Of a stretch of DNA of 10,515 bases, positions 1-4,929 are shown piece by piece (within the stretch, counting starts at the first letter, position 1; every line of letters starts with the position of its first letter). The translations under genes and the position numbers were made by a program. The notes beneath the pieces were generated by a model that searched no databases, had not been told where the DNA came from, and was given only the letters and a program-made list of their open reading frames with translations. This DNA comes from JANRKG01 sp033763635 (lineage in GTDB: Bacteria; Cyanobacteriota; Cyanobacteriia; GCF-001939115): assembly GCA_033763635.1 (NCBI GenBank), contig JANRKG010000382.1, positions 1-10,515 on the forward strand. Direction: 5' to 3'.

Positions 1-2
1 TG

Positions 3-524
3 ATCCACGAGAACTTCAAGATCATCAAGGGCACAATGACAACCACCCACAGCTACACCGGGGATCAACGGTTGTTGGATGCAAGCCACCGTGACTGGCG
101 GCGTTCCCGTGCTGCGGCGATGAACATCGTCCCCACTTCCACTGGAGCCGCCAAAGCCGTTGCCCTGGTATTACCTGAATTGCAAGGGAAACTCAATGGG
201 ATTGCCCTGCGAGTTCCCACTCCCAACGTTTCCGTTGTGGATTTGGTTGTTCAAGTTGAAAAGCCCACGATCGCTGAACAGGTTAATGATGTGTTACGTC
301 ATGCAGCGGAAGGGCCAATGAAGGGGATTCTGGAGTACAGCGACTTGCCTCTTGTGTCTTCTGATTACCGGGGAACCGATGCTTCCTCGATCGTTGATTC
401 TGAGTTAACAATGGTCATGGGCGGCGACATGGTAAAAGTCATCGCATGGTATGACAACGAATGGGGTTACAGCCAACGGGTAGTAGACCTCGCTGAAGTC
501 GTGGCTCAGAAATGGGTTGCCTAA
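3..524 (+). CDS. gap2: Glyceraldehyde-3-phosphate dehydrogenase, Gap2 type (3' part, N-terminus outside window)
   Basis: This is the C-terminal catalytic half of GAPDH, about 173 residues. It is open from the left edge in the frame starting at base 3, with stop TAA at 522-524. The residues THSYTGDQ carry the active-site histidine. The motifs NIVPTSTGAAKAV, LRVPTPNVSVVDLV and WYDNEWGYSQRVVD are classic GAPDH signatures that bind phosphate and form the tetramer core. The catalytic cysteine should lie just outside the window. The wording of these blocks matches plastid GapA/B and cyanobacterial Gap2, the enzyme that reduces 1,3-bisphosphoglycerate with NADPH in the Calvin cycle, rather than glycolytic Gap1. 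This assignment is from memory of the family. The gene converges on thiL and the two stop codons overlap (521-524), so its transcript must end inside thiL; a strong hairpin sits at 537-573. The first ATG in the visible part (36) is internal, not the start. Confidence 0.95.
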   Translation: MHENFKIIKGTMTTTHSYTGDQRLLDASHRDWRRSRAAAMNIVPTSTGAAKAVALVLPELQGKLNGIALRVPTPNVSVVDLVVQVEKPTIAEQVNDVLRHAAEGPMKGILEYSDLPLVSSDYRGTDASSIVDSELTMVMGGDMVKVIAWYDNEWGYSQRVVDLAEVVAQKWVA

Positions 525-1558
525 AAGTGTTGAAAACCAAGGGCCAGGGAGAGCGTTTCTTCCTGGCCTTTGGGGTCATAAACCCGAACCTCTAAATCGT
601 CCGCGATCGTGCCAATTACTGCTGCTTGCTGACCGAGTTGCGAAACCAGAGATTCTGCCACTTCGAGCGGAAGGCAGAGAACTAATTCAAAATCCTCTCC
701 GCCATATAAAGTCCACTCCAGAGCCGTTTCTGGGGTGGTTATTTTTTGGAGGCTATCAGGAATTGGGAGAGCAGCCCGCTCCAATCTAGCCCCGACACCA
801 CTGGCCCGACACAGTTGCAGCACGGCATCCGCCAACCCATCACTACTATCCATTCCGGCGATCGATCGGGAGAGCCGATGGGCCGCCCAAAGCTCTTGTA
901 GGATGGGAATTACATCCAGACGAGGAATTGGTCGTTGGTGTGCCTGAATCAGCCCTTGCCGTTCCTCCAGGCTTAAAGCCTGTCCCTGTTCGGGATGAAG
1001 AAGTAGTTGCAATCCAGCCCGTGAAGCTCCATGAAGCCCCGTGACGACGATCGCATCTCCCACTTGGGCGGCTGACCGACGAATGGCGAGTGGGGGAGCA
1101 ACCCGACCAAAGGCGGTGATCGCAACTGTGAAGATGGGGGATCGGCAAACATCTCCACCGACGATCGGAGTGTTATGGGGATGCAAACAGGAAACGAGGC
1201 CCTGATAAATCTCCTCGACCCAGGCGATAGGAACTTCCCCTGGCAACCCTAGCCCGACGGTAATCCCGATCGGCTGTGCCCCCATCGCCGCCAGGTCAGA
1301 GAGATTTGCCGCCGCCGCCCGCCATCCCGCATCCTCTGGGGAAGTCGTGTGAACCCCTGGAGTCGCTAATCCTAAGCTGAAGTGAACTCCATCAACCAGG
1401 AGATCCGTGGTGATGACTAAACTAGAAGTTTTTCCCGGAGGGTCATTCCAGGCTAGAACGGCTCCATCATCTCCAATCACCTCAGGGGGACAGAACGCCT
1501 GAAGGCGCTTCAGAAGAGCTTGTTCTCCTAAATCCCGAACGGTTGGCAGAGACTCCAT
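521..1558 (-). CDS. thiL: Thiamine-monophosphate kinase ThiL
   Basis: ThiL phosphorylates thiamine monophosphate with ATP to make thiamine diphosphate, the last step of cofactor synthesis in the cytoplasm. The protein has 345 residues, the usual size. The AIR-synthase/ThiL-type ATP-binding motifs are all visible in order: GDDGAV at 29-34, TTDLLVDGVHF at 50-60, the helix AAAANLSDLAAMGA at 81-94, GGDVCRS at 134-140, GMDSSDGLAD at 235-244 and YGGEDFELV at 285-293. The acidic residues of these motifs bind Mg-ATP in the family. The ATG at 1558 lies only 2 nt after the stop of the upstream 93-residue gene and has no clear Shine-Dalgarno sequence, so translational coupling is likely. The 3' end overlaps the gap2 stop codon. 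No TPP riboswitch is visible upstream in this cluster. The assignment is very secure. Confidence 0.97.
   Translation of the reverse strand: MESLPTVRDLGEQALLKRLQAFCPPEVIGDDGAVLAWNDPPGKTSSLVITTDLLVDGVHFSLGLATPGVHTTSPEDAGWRAAAANLSDLAAMGAQPIGITVGLGLPGEVPIAWVEEIYQGLVSCLHPHNTPIVGGDVCRSPIFTVAITAFGRVAPPLAIRRSAAQVGDAIVVTGLHGASRAGLQLLLHPEQGQALSLEERQGLIQAHQRPIPRLDVIPILQELWAAHRLSRSIAGMDSSDGLADAVLQLCRASGVGARLERAALPIPDSLQKITTPETALEWTLYGGEDFELVLCLPLEVAESLVSQLGQQAAVIGTIADDLEVRVYDPKGQEETLSLALGFQHF
537..573 (+). terminator. Hairpin 13 nt after the gap2 stop, inside the thiL coding end
   Basis: The bases 537-553 pair with 557-573: a 17-bp stem, a 3-nt loop and three G-U wobbles (541/569, 549/561, 553/557). The wobbles are legal only in plus-strand RNA; in the thiL transcript the same positions become C-A mismatches. 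No U-run follows, so it may stabilise or define the gap2 mRNA 3' end rather than act as a textbook intrinsic terminator. Confidence 0.55.
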
Positions 1559-1560
1559 CG

Positions 1561-1842
1561 CTAAGACTTTAGCTTTGGAAATCGGTAGAAGGCATCCCCA
1601 TCTCCATCAGTTTCCAGGGAGGCATCAAAGAGCTTGACCTGTTCCTCTAGATATTGCCGAGCGGCCCGCGCATCGATACGAGCGGCTGCGGCTAATTGGA
1701 TCAGCGAAATACAACCATTTTGAGTTTCTAAAACCCGATAAAATGCAGTCTCCAACTGCTGTCGTTGCTGTTGTTGTTGGAGAAATTGCCAGATAAACAC
1801 ACCGCCCAATAAGCCAATGCCAACTGCCAGTAATTCCGGCAT
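1561..1842 (-). CDS. Membrane-anchored small protein of unknown function, upstream of thiL
   Basis: This 93-residue protein has an N-terminal hydrophobic helix (about residues 4-21, LLAVGIGLLGGVFIWQFL). A glutamine-rich stretch with six Q follows (about 22-29), and then a compact charged domain of about 60 residues (33-93) ending in FYRFPKL. The segment AFYRVLE...CISLIQLAAAARIDARAARQYLEEQ reads like a helix-turn-helix/winged-helix fold: a helix, a short strand (ISLIQLA), a helix, then the recognition-like helix ARAARQYLEEQ. This is inference from pattern only. The start at 1842 is supported by a strong Shine-Dalgarno GGGAGGT (minus strand, 1846-1852). The stop lies 2 nt before thiL and 104 bp separate it from the cyclophilin gene upstream, so it probably belongs to one transcript with both. 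I do not recognise a named family, and a function in thiamine metabolism is not implied. Confidence 0.75.
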   Translation of the reverse strand: MPELLAVGIGLLGGVFIWQFLQQQQQRQQLETAFYRVLETQNGCISLIQLAAAARIDARAARQYLEEQVKLFDASLETDGDGDAFYRFPKLKS

Positions 1843-1889
1843 CGCACCTCCCCGCGCCTTGCATTTGAACAGACTGGATTTGCCTTGCT

Positions 1890-1930
1890 CAGGAGGATTT
1901 AGGGATGATGAGTTTGACCCGATCCTCCTG
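1890..1930 (-). promoter_or_regulatory. Intercistronic 9-bp dyad between cyclophilin gene and 93-aa gene
   Basis: CAGGAGGAT at 1890-1898 and its exact reverse complement at 1922-1930 frame a 23-nt loop. In minus-strand RNA the first arm carries AGGAGG and the second CCUCCU, so the stem hides a Shine-Dalgarno-like sequence. No U-run follows. It could be an mRNA processing or stability element or a weak attenuator. Confidence 0.3.
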
Positions 1931-1946
1931 CCATTCCTCTATCCTA

Positions 1947-3131
1947 TCAAGCTGGAACTTGGAGGTTGTCCGCTCCTTTCACGACTTGAGCAGATTCAAT
2001 GACATCCCCTTCTCGCAATTTTTCGAGAACTTCTTGTCCTTCCGTCACATACCCGAAGACAGAGTAACGCCCGTCGAGAAGATTTAAGCCCGCTGGGGTT
2101 AACTCAGGTTCAAACAGGAAAAAGAAGAATTGAGAGGAGCCACCATTCGGGTCATCCCCAGGACGAGCCATTGCGATCGCCCCAAACGCAGAAAACGGCA
2201 GTACGGGCTGATCCCGATATCGTCCGGCATCTTCCAGGGTTATCCCATAAGTCGGCGTTTCATCTCCCTGCACCAGAACCTCCAACGGAATGCCCCGGTA
2301 CTTCTTCATAACGGGATCAATAAATCCCTCCTCAGGTCCGGGTGGATCGCCTGCCTGTAACACGTAGGATTCTTCTGCTCGAATAAATTTCAGTCCATTA
2401 TAAAATCCACGCTGAACCAGATCGACGAAATTACCCGCTGTAACAGGGGCACTGTACCCATCCACAACAAGCGTCAATGGGCCTTTATTGGTGGTCAGGG
2501 CGATCGTTGCTCGGCCCTTTAACTGAGGCAGACTACTGTACTCGGCTGGTACTTCAAAGGGAAATTTCTGAACCATGAGTTCTTCGAGTTCCCCGACCTG
2601 ATCCAGAAGTTGTGTCCGTTGTTCGCGGATCTGAGCTTTATCTTTGGCATCGATCGCCGTTTGCAGCGTACCAAGCTGGGTTTGAATCGCCGTGATCAAG
2701 TCAGTGGCCTTGGCCTTCTGATCTTCTGAAACACTGGATAGCAAATCCGTCTGTCGATTTTGAAGAATACCGGATGCTTTACTCACATCCTTGGTCGCAG
2801 CACTCAGCCGTTTTGCCCGTACTTGATTCGCGATATCTTCCAGGCTGGTTTGTAATTCCCGCACCGATGGGTTGTCAATGGGAAGGGCATAGCGCAGCAG
2901 TGCTTTGCCGTCCGTGATGGCATTTCCTGCGGGTAGGCGACTGACCCGATCGGCAGCCCAGGCTGGCCCCACTAGAAACCCTGACAGGAAAACCATGAGG
3001 AGTGCCAGGACACCGGTTCTGAGGCAAAACCGAATACGGGTCGCAGCGGCAATCCAAGTCAGCCCCAGAGGAAGCCTACTAAACAGTCCTTGTGGAGGTC
3101 TTTGCTGAGTGAGTGTGCTGGGATCGAGCAT
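1947..3131 (-). CDS. Thylakoid-lumen cyclophilin-type peptidyl-prolyl isomerase, TLP40/CYP38-like
   Basis: This is a 394-residue exported protein. Arginines at 34 and 38 precede a hydrophobic stretch (about 40-55) and an AWA-A cleavage site near residue 59, which is a signal peptide toward periplasm or thylakoid lumen. Residues 75-190 are helical, with heptad-like Leu/Gln/Lys content, and begin with ALLRYALPIDNPSVRELQTS, the block typical of plant TLP40/CYP38. Residues 205-385 form the cyclophilin barrel (VTAGNFVDLV, FIRAEESYVLQAGDP, GSSQFFFFL, LLDGRYSVFGYV). Aligned by eye to human CypA, the catalytic Arg55 and Gln111 are kept (R251, Q334), but Trp121 is Leu351 and His126 is Tyr356. Plant CYP38 acts in photosystem II assembly and a lumenal role here is inferred. 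The ATG at 3131 has an AGAAAGG stretch just upstream. It is the first gene of the minus-strand cluster. Confidence 0.9.
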   Translation of the reverse strand: MLDPSTLTQQRPPQGLFSRLPLGLTWIAAATRIRFCLRTGVLALLMVFLSGFLVGPAWAADRVSRLPAGNAITDGKALLRYALPIDNPSVRELQTSLEDIANQVRAKRLSAATKDVSKASGILQNRQTDLLSSVSEDQKAKATDLITAIQTQLGTLQTAIDAKDKAQIREQRTQLLDQVGELEELMVQKFPFEVPAEYSSLPQLKGRATIALTTNKGPLTLVVDGYSAPVTAGNFVDLVQRGFYNGLKFIRAEESYVLQAGDPPGPEEGFIDPVMKKYRGIPLEVLVQGDETPTYGITLEDAGRYRDQPVLPFSAFGAIAMARPGDDPNGGSSQFFFFLFEPELTPAGLNLLDGRYSVFGYVTEGQEVLEKLREGDVIESAQVVKGADNLQVPA

Positions 3132-3133
3132 AT

Positions 3134-3223
3134 CCTTTCTCTAAAACGGTTAGTTAGGGTTCGTACACAATCGCCCCTGCTCCATCTTCCCATAGGGAGG
3201 CAACCTGCACAGTTTAGAGAAGG
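3134..3223 (-). promoter_or_regulatory. Imperfect inverted repeat in the cyclophilin leader, covering its ribosome binding site
   Basis: TTCTCTAAA at 3137-3145 is exactly complementary to TTTAGAGAA at 3213-3221. The match continues as CC/GG with a one-base bulge out to 3134 and 3223. In the minus-strand transcript the proximal arm contains AGAAAGG, the only purine stretch in front of the ATG at 3131. Whether the transcript starts far enough upstream to contain both arms is unknown. Confidence 0.3.
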
Positions 3224-3307
3224 TTGAGAATCACAATTTAAGGCACTTAATTAAGGTACTTAGGCAAGGATTTCTCTCAAGACTGCTAGAAGCTCCCCGC
3301 AGGAAGG

Positions 3308-3313
3308 TACAAT
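3308..3313 (+). promoter_or_regulatory. Candidate -10 box of the efp-accB promoter
   Basis: TACAAT lies 33 nt before the efp ATG and differs from TATAAT at one base. No good TTGACA-like hexamer is found 16-19 nt upstream. The implied leader would be about 25 nt. Confidence 0.35.
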
Positions 3314-3345
3314 TAAATGCCGATTGTTTTGTCTAAACAAGACCC

Positions 3346-3903
3346 ATGATCTCCAGTAATGATTTTCGGACGGGCACCACGATCGAACTCGAAGGAAATG
3401 TGTGGCGCGTTGTTGAGTTTCTGCATGTTAAGCCCGGAAAGGGGTCCGCTTTTGTACGAACTAAGTTAAAAAACGCTCAGAGCGGGAACGTTCTGGAAAA
3501 GAACTTCCGGGCAGGTGAAATGGTTCCCCAGGCCAACCTGGAGAAGAGTACGGTTCAACATACCTACAAAGAGGGCGATGATTTCGTCTTCATGGATATG
3601 GAAACCTATGAAGAGGCCCGCCTGAATGCGGCCCAAATTGGGGAACGGGTGAAGTACCTGAAAGAAGGGATGGAAGTCAACGTGGTTCGCTGGAACGAGC
3701 AGGTTCTAGAAGTGGAACTTCCCAACTCAGTCGTCCTCGAAGTAACCCAAACCGATCCCGGTGTGAAAGGGGATACGGCAACTGGAGGAACGAAGCCTGC
3801 GATCGTGGAAACAGGCGCACAGGTGATGGTTCCCCTCTTTATCTCCATTGGTGAGCGTATTAAGGTGGATACTCGGACTGATGCTTATCTGGGTCGCGAA
3901 TAG
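3346..3903 (+). CDS. efp: Elongation factor P
   Basis: EF-P enters the ribosomal E site and helps peptide-bond formation at stretches of consecutive prolines. The protein has 185 residues, full length, with the three beta-barrel domains of the family: an N-terminal KOW-like domain (about 1-62), the central OB domain (about 65-125) and the C-terminal OB domain (about 128-185). The loop VKPGKGSAF places lysine 32 at the tip, equivalent to the residue that other bacteria modify (Lys34 in E. coli). It is not the arginine found in EarP-type factors. The C-terminus GERIKVDTRTDAYLGRE is the EF-P signature. The ATG at 3346 has no Shine-Dalgarno; instead a 6-bp AU-rich hairpin (3324-3340) ends 5 nt upstream. 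accB starts 18 nt after the stop, so the two are very likely one operon. Confidence 0.98.
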   Translation: MISSNDFRTGTTIELEGNVWRVVEFLHVKPGKGSAFVRTKLKNAQSGNVLEKNFRAGEMVPQANLEKSTVQHTYKEGDDFVFMDMETYEEARLNAAQIGERVKYLKEGMEVNVVRWNEQVLEVELPNSVVLEVTQTDPGVKGDTATGGTKPAIVETGAQVMVPLFISIGERIKVDTRTDAYLGRE

Positions 3904-3921
3904 AACAGGGTTGAACGAGTT

Positions 3922-4458
3922 GTGCAACTAAATTTTGACGAGTTACGAGAATTATTAACGACGCTCAATAAAACCGATATCACAGAGTTCACGCTTAAGA
4001 GTGAAGCCTTTGAGATTGTGGTGCGTCGTGAAACAGGTTTGGGAGATCGCTCCCTAGGGGTGCTTTCTCCTTCCTCACCGATGGGGGGGACAGAGTTTGC
4101 CTCCAGTGGAGCGACCGCTGGAGGCCAAAATCGTATATTGGAAGCTCCTTCCACAAGAAACGAGGGAAGTGCCGCGCCTCCAATCGCTTCACCCCCACCT
4201 CCAACTGTAGACAAAAAGTGGCTTGAGATTATTTCGCCAATGGTGGGCACTTTTTACCGTGCCCCGGCTCCAGACGAACCGCCTTTTGTCGATGTGGGCG
4301 ATCGCATCCGAACGGGCCAAACCGTTTGTATCATCGAAGCAATGAAACTCATGAATGAGTTGGAAGCTGAGGTCTCTGGAGAGGTTGTGGAAATTTTGGT
4401 CCAGAATGGAGACCCGGTTGAATATGGACAGGTTCTTATGCGGGTGAATCCGGGGTAG
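3922..4458 (+). CDS. accB: Biotin carboxyl carrier protein of acetyl-CoA carboxylase
   Basis: AccB carries the biotin that shuttles CO2 between biotin carboxylase and carboxyltransferase in the first committed step of fatty acid synthesis. The protein has 178 residues. The N-terminal helix region (QLNFDELRELLTTLNKTDITEFTLKS-type, 1-40) is typical of bacterial AccB. A Ser/Ala/Pro-rich flexible linker follows (about 42-98), then the biotinyl domain (about 100-178) with ISPMVGTFYRAPAPDEPPFV and the attachment motif EAMKLMNE, in which lysine 142 is the biotinylated residue. Translation starts at GTG (3922), chosen because no in-frame ATG precedes the conserved N-terminus; the Shine-Dalgarno is weak. 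It follows efp by 18 nt, a pairing seen in many bacteria. A tRNA gene begins 60 nt downstream on the same strand. Confidence 0.97.
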   Translation: MQLNFDELRELLTTLNKTDITEFTLKSEAFEIVVRRETGLGDRSLGVLSPSSPMGGTEFASSGATAGGQNRILEAPSTRNEGSAAPPIASPPPPTVDKKWLEIISPMVGTFYRAPAPDEPPFVDVGDRIRTGQTVCIIEAMKLMNELEAEVSGEVVEILVQNGDPVEYGQVLMRVNPG

Positions 4459-4480
4459 ATTAGCGTAGGAGTAGATAAAA

Positions 4481-4512
4481 TTTGCTAAAATCGAATTTAA
4501 TAGATTAGCAAA
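4481..4512. promoter_or_regulatory. 8-bp dyad and possible -10 box between accB and tRNA-Thr
   Basis: TTTGCTAA (4481-4488) and TTAGCAAA (4505-4512) are perfect inverted repeats around a 16-nt A/T-rich loop. TAAAAT at 4486-4491 could serve as a -10 box for the tRNA, 28 nt before its 5' end, with no convincing -35. No U-run follows, so it is a poor accB terminator. Confidence 0.25.
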
Positions 4513-4518
4513 CGCATT

Positions 4519-4590
4519 GCTGGTGTAGCTCAGTGGCAGAGCAGCTGATTTGTAATCAGCCGGTCGCGGGTTCAAATCCGGCCACCAGCT
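4519..4590 (+). tRNA. trnT: tRNA-Thr (anticodon UGU)
   Basis: A full cloverleaf of 72 nt can be folded by eye. The acceptor stem GCTGGTG (4519-4525) pairs with CACCAGC (4583-4589), and the discriminator base is T at 4590. The D-stem is GCTC/GAGC (4528-4531, 4539-4542). The anticodon stem GCTGA/TCAGC holds the loop TTTGTAA with anticodon TGT at 4551-4553, reading ACA and other ACN threonine codons. The T-loop is TTCAAAT at 4571-4577. The CCA end is not encoded. The T-stem is GCGGG/CCGGC and its middle pair (4568/4580) is a G-G mismatch, which is unusual. Confidence 0.95.
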
Positions 4591-4612
4591 TTTAAGATAT
4601 TTTAGTTGTCAG

Positions 4613-4630
4613 GATATTCCCAAGAATATC
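4613..4630 (+). terminator. Weak terminator candidate after tRNA-Thr
   Basis: GATATTC (4613-4619) and GAATATC (4624-4630) form a perfect 7-bp stem with loop CCAA. It is followed, after eight bases, by a T-rich stretch (CTTTTTACTTTATTT). The stem is A/T-rich and the T-run is not adjacent. Confidence 0.35.
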
Positions 4631-4680
4631 TCAGTCACTTTTTACTTTATTTAAATTTCCAGAGAAAATTTCCTCGTGGG

Positions 4681-4696
4681 TTGAGCGAAGCTGAAA
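4681..4696 (+). repeat. Short dispersed-type repeat, left copy
   Basis: TTGAGCGAAGCTGAAA resembles the right-hand copy at 4837-4853 and the TGAGCGAAGTCGAAG-like dispersed repeats known from many bacterial genomes. It forms the left flank of the miniature element. Confidence 0.35.
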
Positions 4697-4700
4697 CCAG
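4693..4700 (+). repeat. Target site duplication, left copy
   Basis: GAAACCAG lies directly outside the left end of the miniature element and is identical to 4815-4822. Confidence 0.75.
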
Positions 4701-4814
4701 GGGTGCATCCCACTTTTGCAAAGTCGCCCCCTCACCCAAAATCCGGCTCCCCTTCTCCCTGAGGGAGAAGGGGAGCCGGATTTTGGGTGAGGGTTACGCA
4801 ACTGGGATGCACCC
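4701..4814. mobile_element. MITE-like miniature inverted-repeat element, 114 bp
   Basis: The ends are GGGTGCATCCCA (4701-4712) and its exact reverse complement (4803-4814); the match extends to 15 bp with one mismatch. It is flanked on both sides by GAAACCAG, an 8-bp target duplication, which is direct evidence of transposition. The inside is almost entirely a perfect palindrome with 32-bp arms (4729-4760 and 4762-4793). There is no room for a transposase, so it must be moved in trans. Eight-base duplications fit several insertion-sequence families (for example ISL3 or IS256) and I cannot say which. Confidence 0.8.
4729..4793. repeat. Perfect 32-bp-arm palindrome inside the miniature element
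   Basis: Positions 4729-4760 and 4762-4793 are exact reverse complements around a single central G (4761). The arms begin CCCTCACCCAAAATCC and are rich in C on the plus strand of the left arm. As RNA either strand would fold into a very stable hairpin. Confidence 0.9.
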
Positions 4815-4822
4815 GAAACCAG
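4815..4822 (+). repeat. Target site duplication, right copy
   Basis: GAAACCAG lies directly outside the right end of the miniature element and is identical to 4693-4700. Confidence 0.75.
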
Positions 4823-4836
4823 CGGGCAACCCTGTT

Positions 4837-4853
4837 CTGAGTGCAGTCGAAGG
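4837..4853 (+). repeat. Short dispersed-type repeat, right copy
   Basis: CTGAGTGCAGTCGAAGG is of the dispersed type TGAGYGMAGTCGAAG and aligns in direct orientation with the diverged copy at 4681-4696. Confidence 0.4.
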
Positions 4854-4876
4854 GCAAATCTTTGGCAAATTTTTGC

Positions 4877-4910
4877 AAAAAACTGCCTGTGAACCTGTTG
4901 ACTACAGGCA
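4877..4910 (-). terminator. Intrinsic terminator of the first TPR gene
   Basis: On the minus strand TGCCTGT (4910-4904) and ACAGGCA (4890-4884) form a 7-bp stem with a 13-nt loop, followed by G and six T (4882-4877). It begins about 20 nt after the stop codon of the TPR gene ending at 4930. Confidence 0.65.
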
Positions 4911-4929
4911 CAAAGACTTAGGAATGGGT

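Larger units (their letters stand above)
4591..4929. other. Non-coding stretch between tRNA-Thr and the first TPR gene
   Basis: These 339 bp contain the tRNA terminator candidate, a miniature inserted element with its target duplication, short diverged repeats on both sides of it and a minus-strand terminator. A plus-strand reading frame of 130 codons crosses the region (4606-4998). It runs through the palindrome and into the TPR gene on the other strand and has no ribosome binding site, so I do not regard it as a gene. Confidence 0.7.

Noticed and set aside
846..1158. Arg/Ser-rich frames inside thiL on the minus strand
   Set aside because: They are out-of-frame shadows of thiL with no motif or ribosome binding site; thiL itself has every expected signature.
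4729..4793. The long palindrome as an ordinary terminator of tRNA-Thr
   Set aside because: It lies inside an element with terminal repeats and a target duplication and has no U-run, so it arrived by transposition; any termination effect is secondary.
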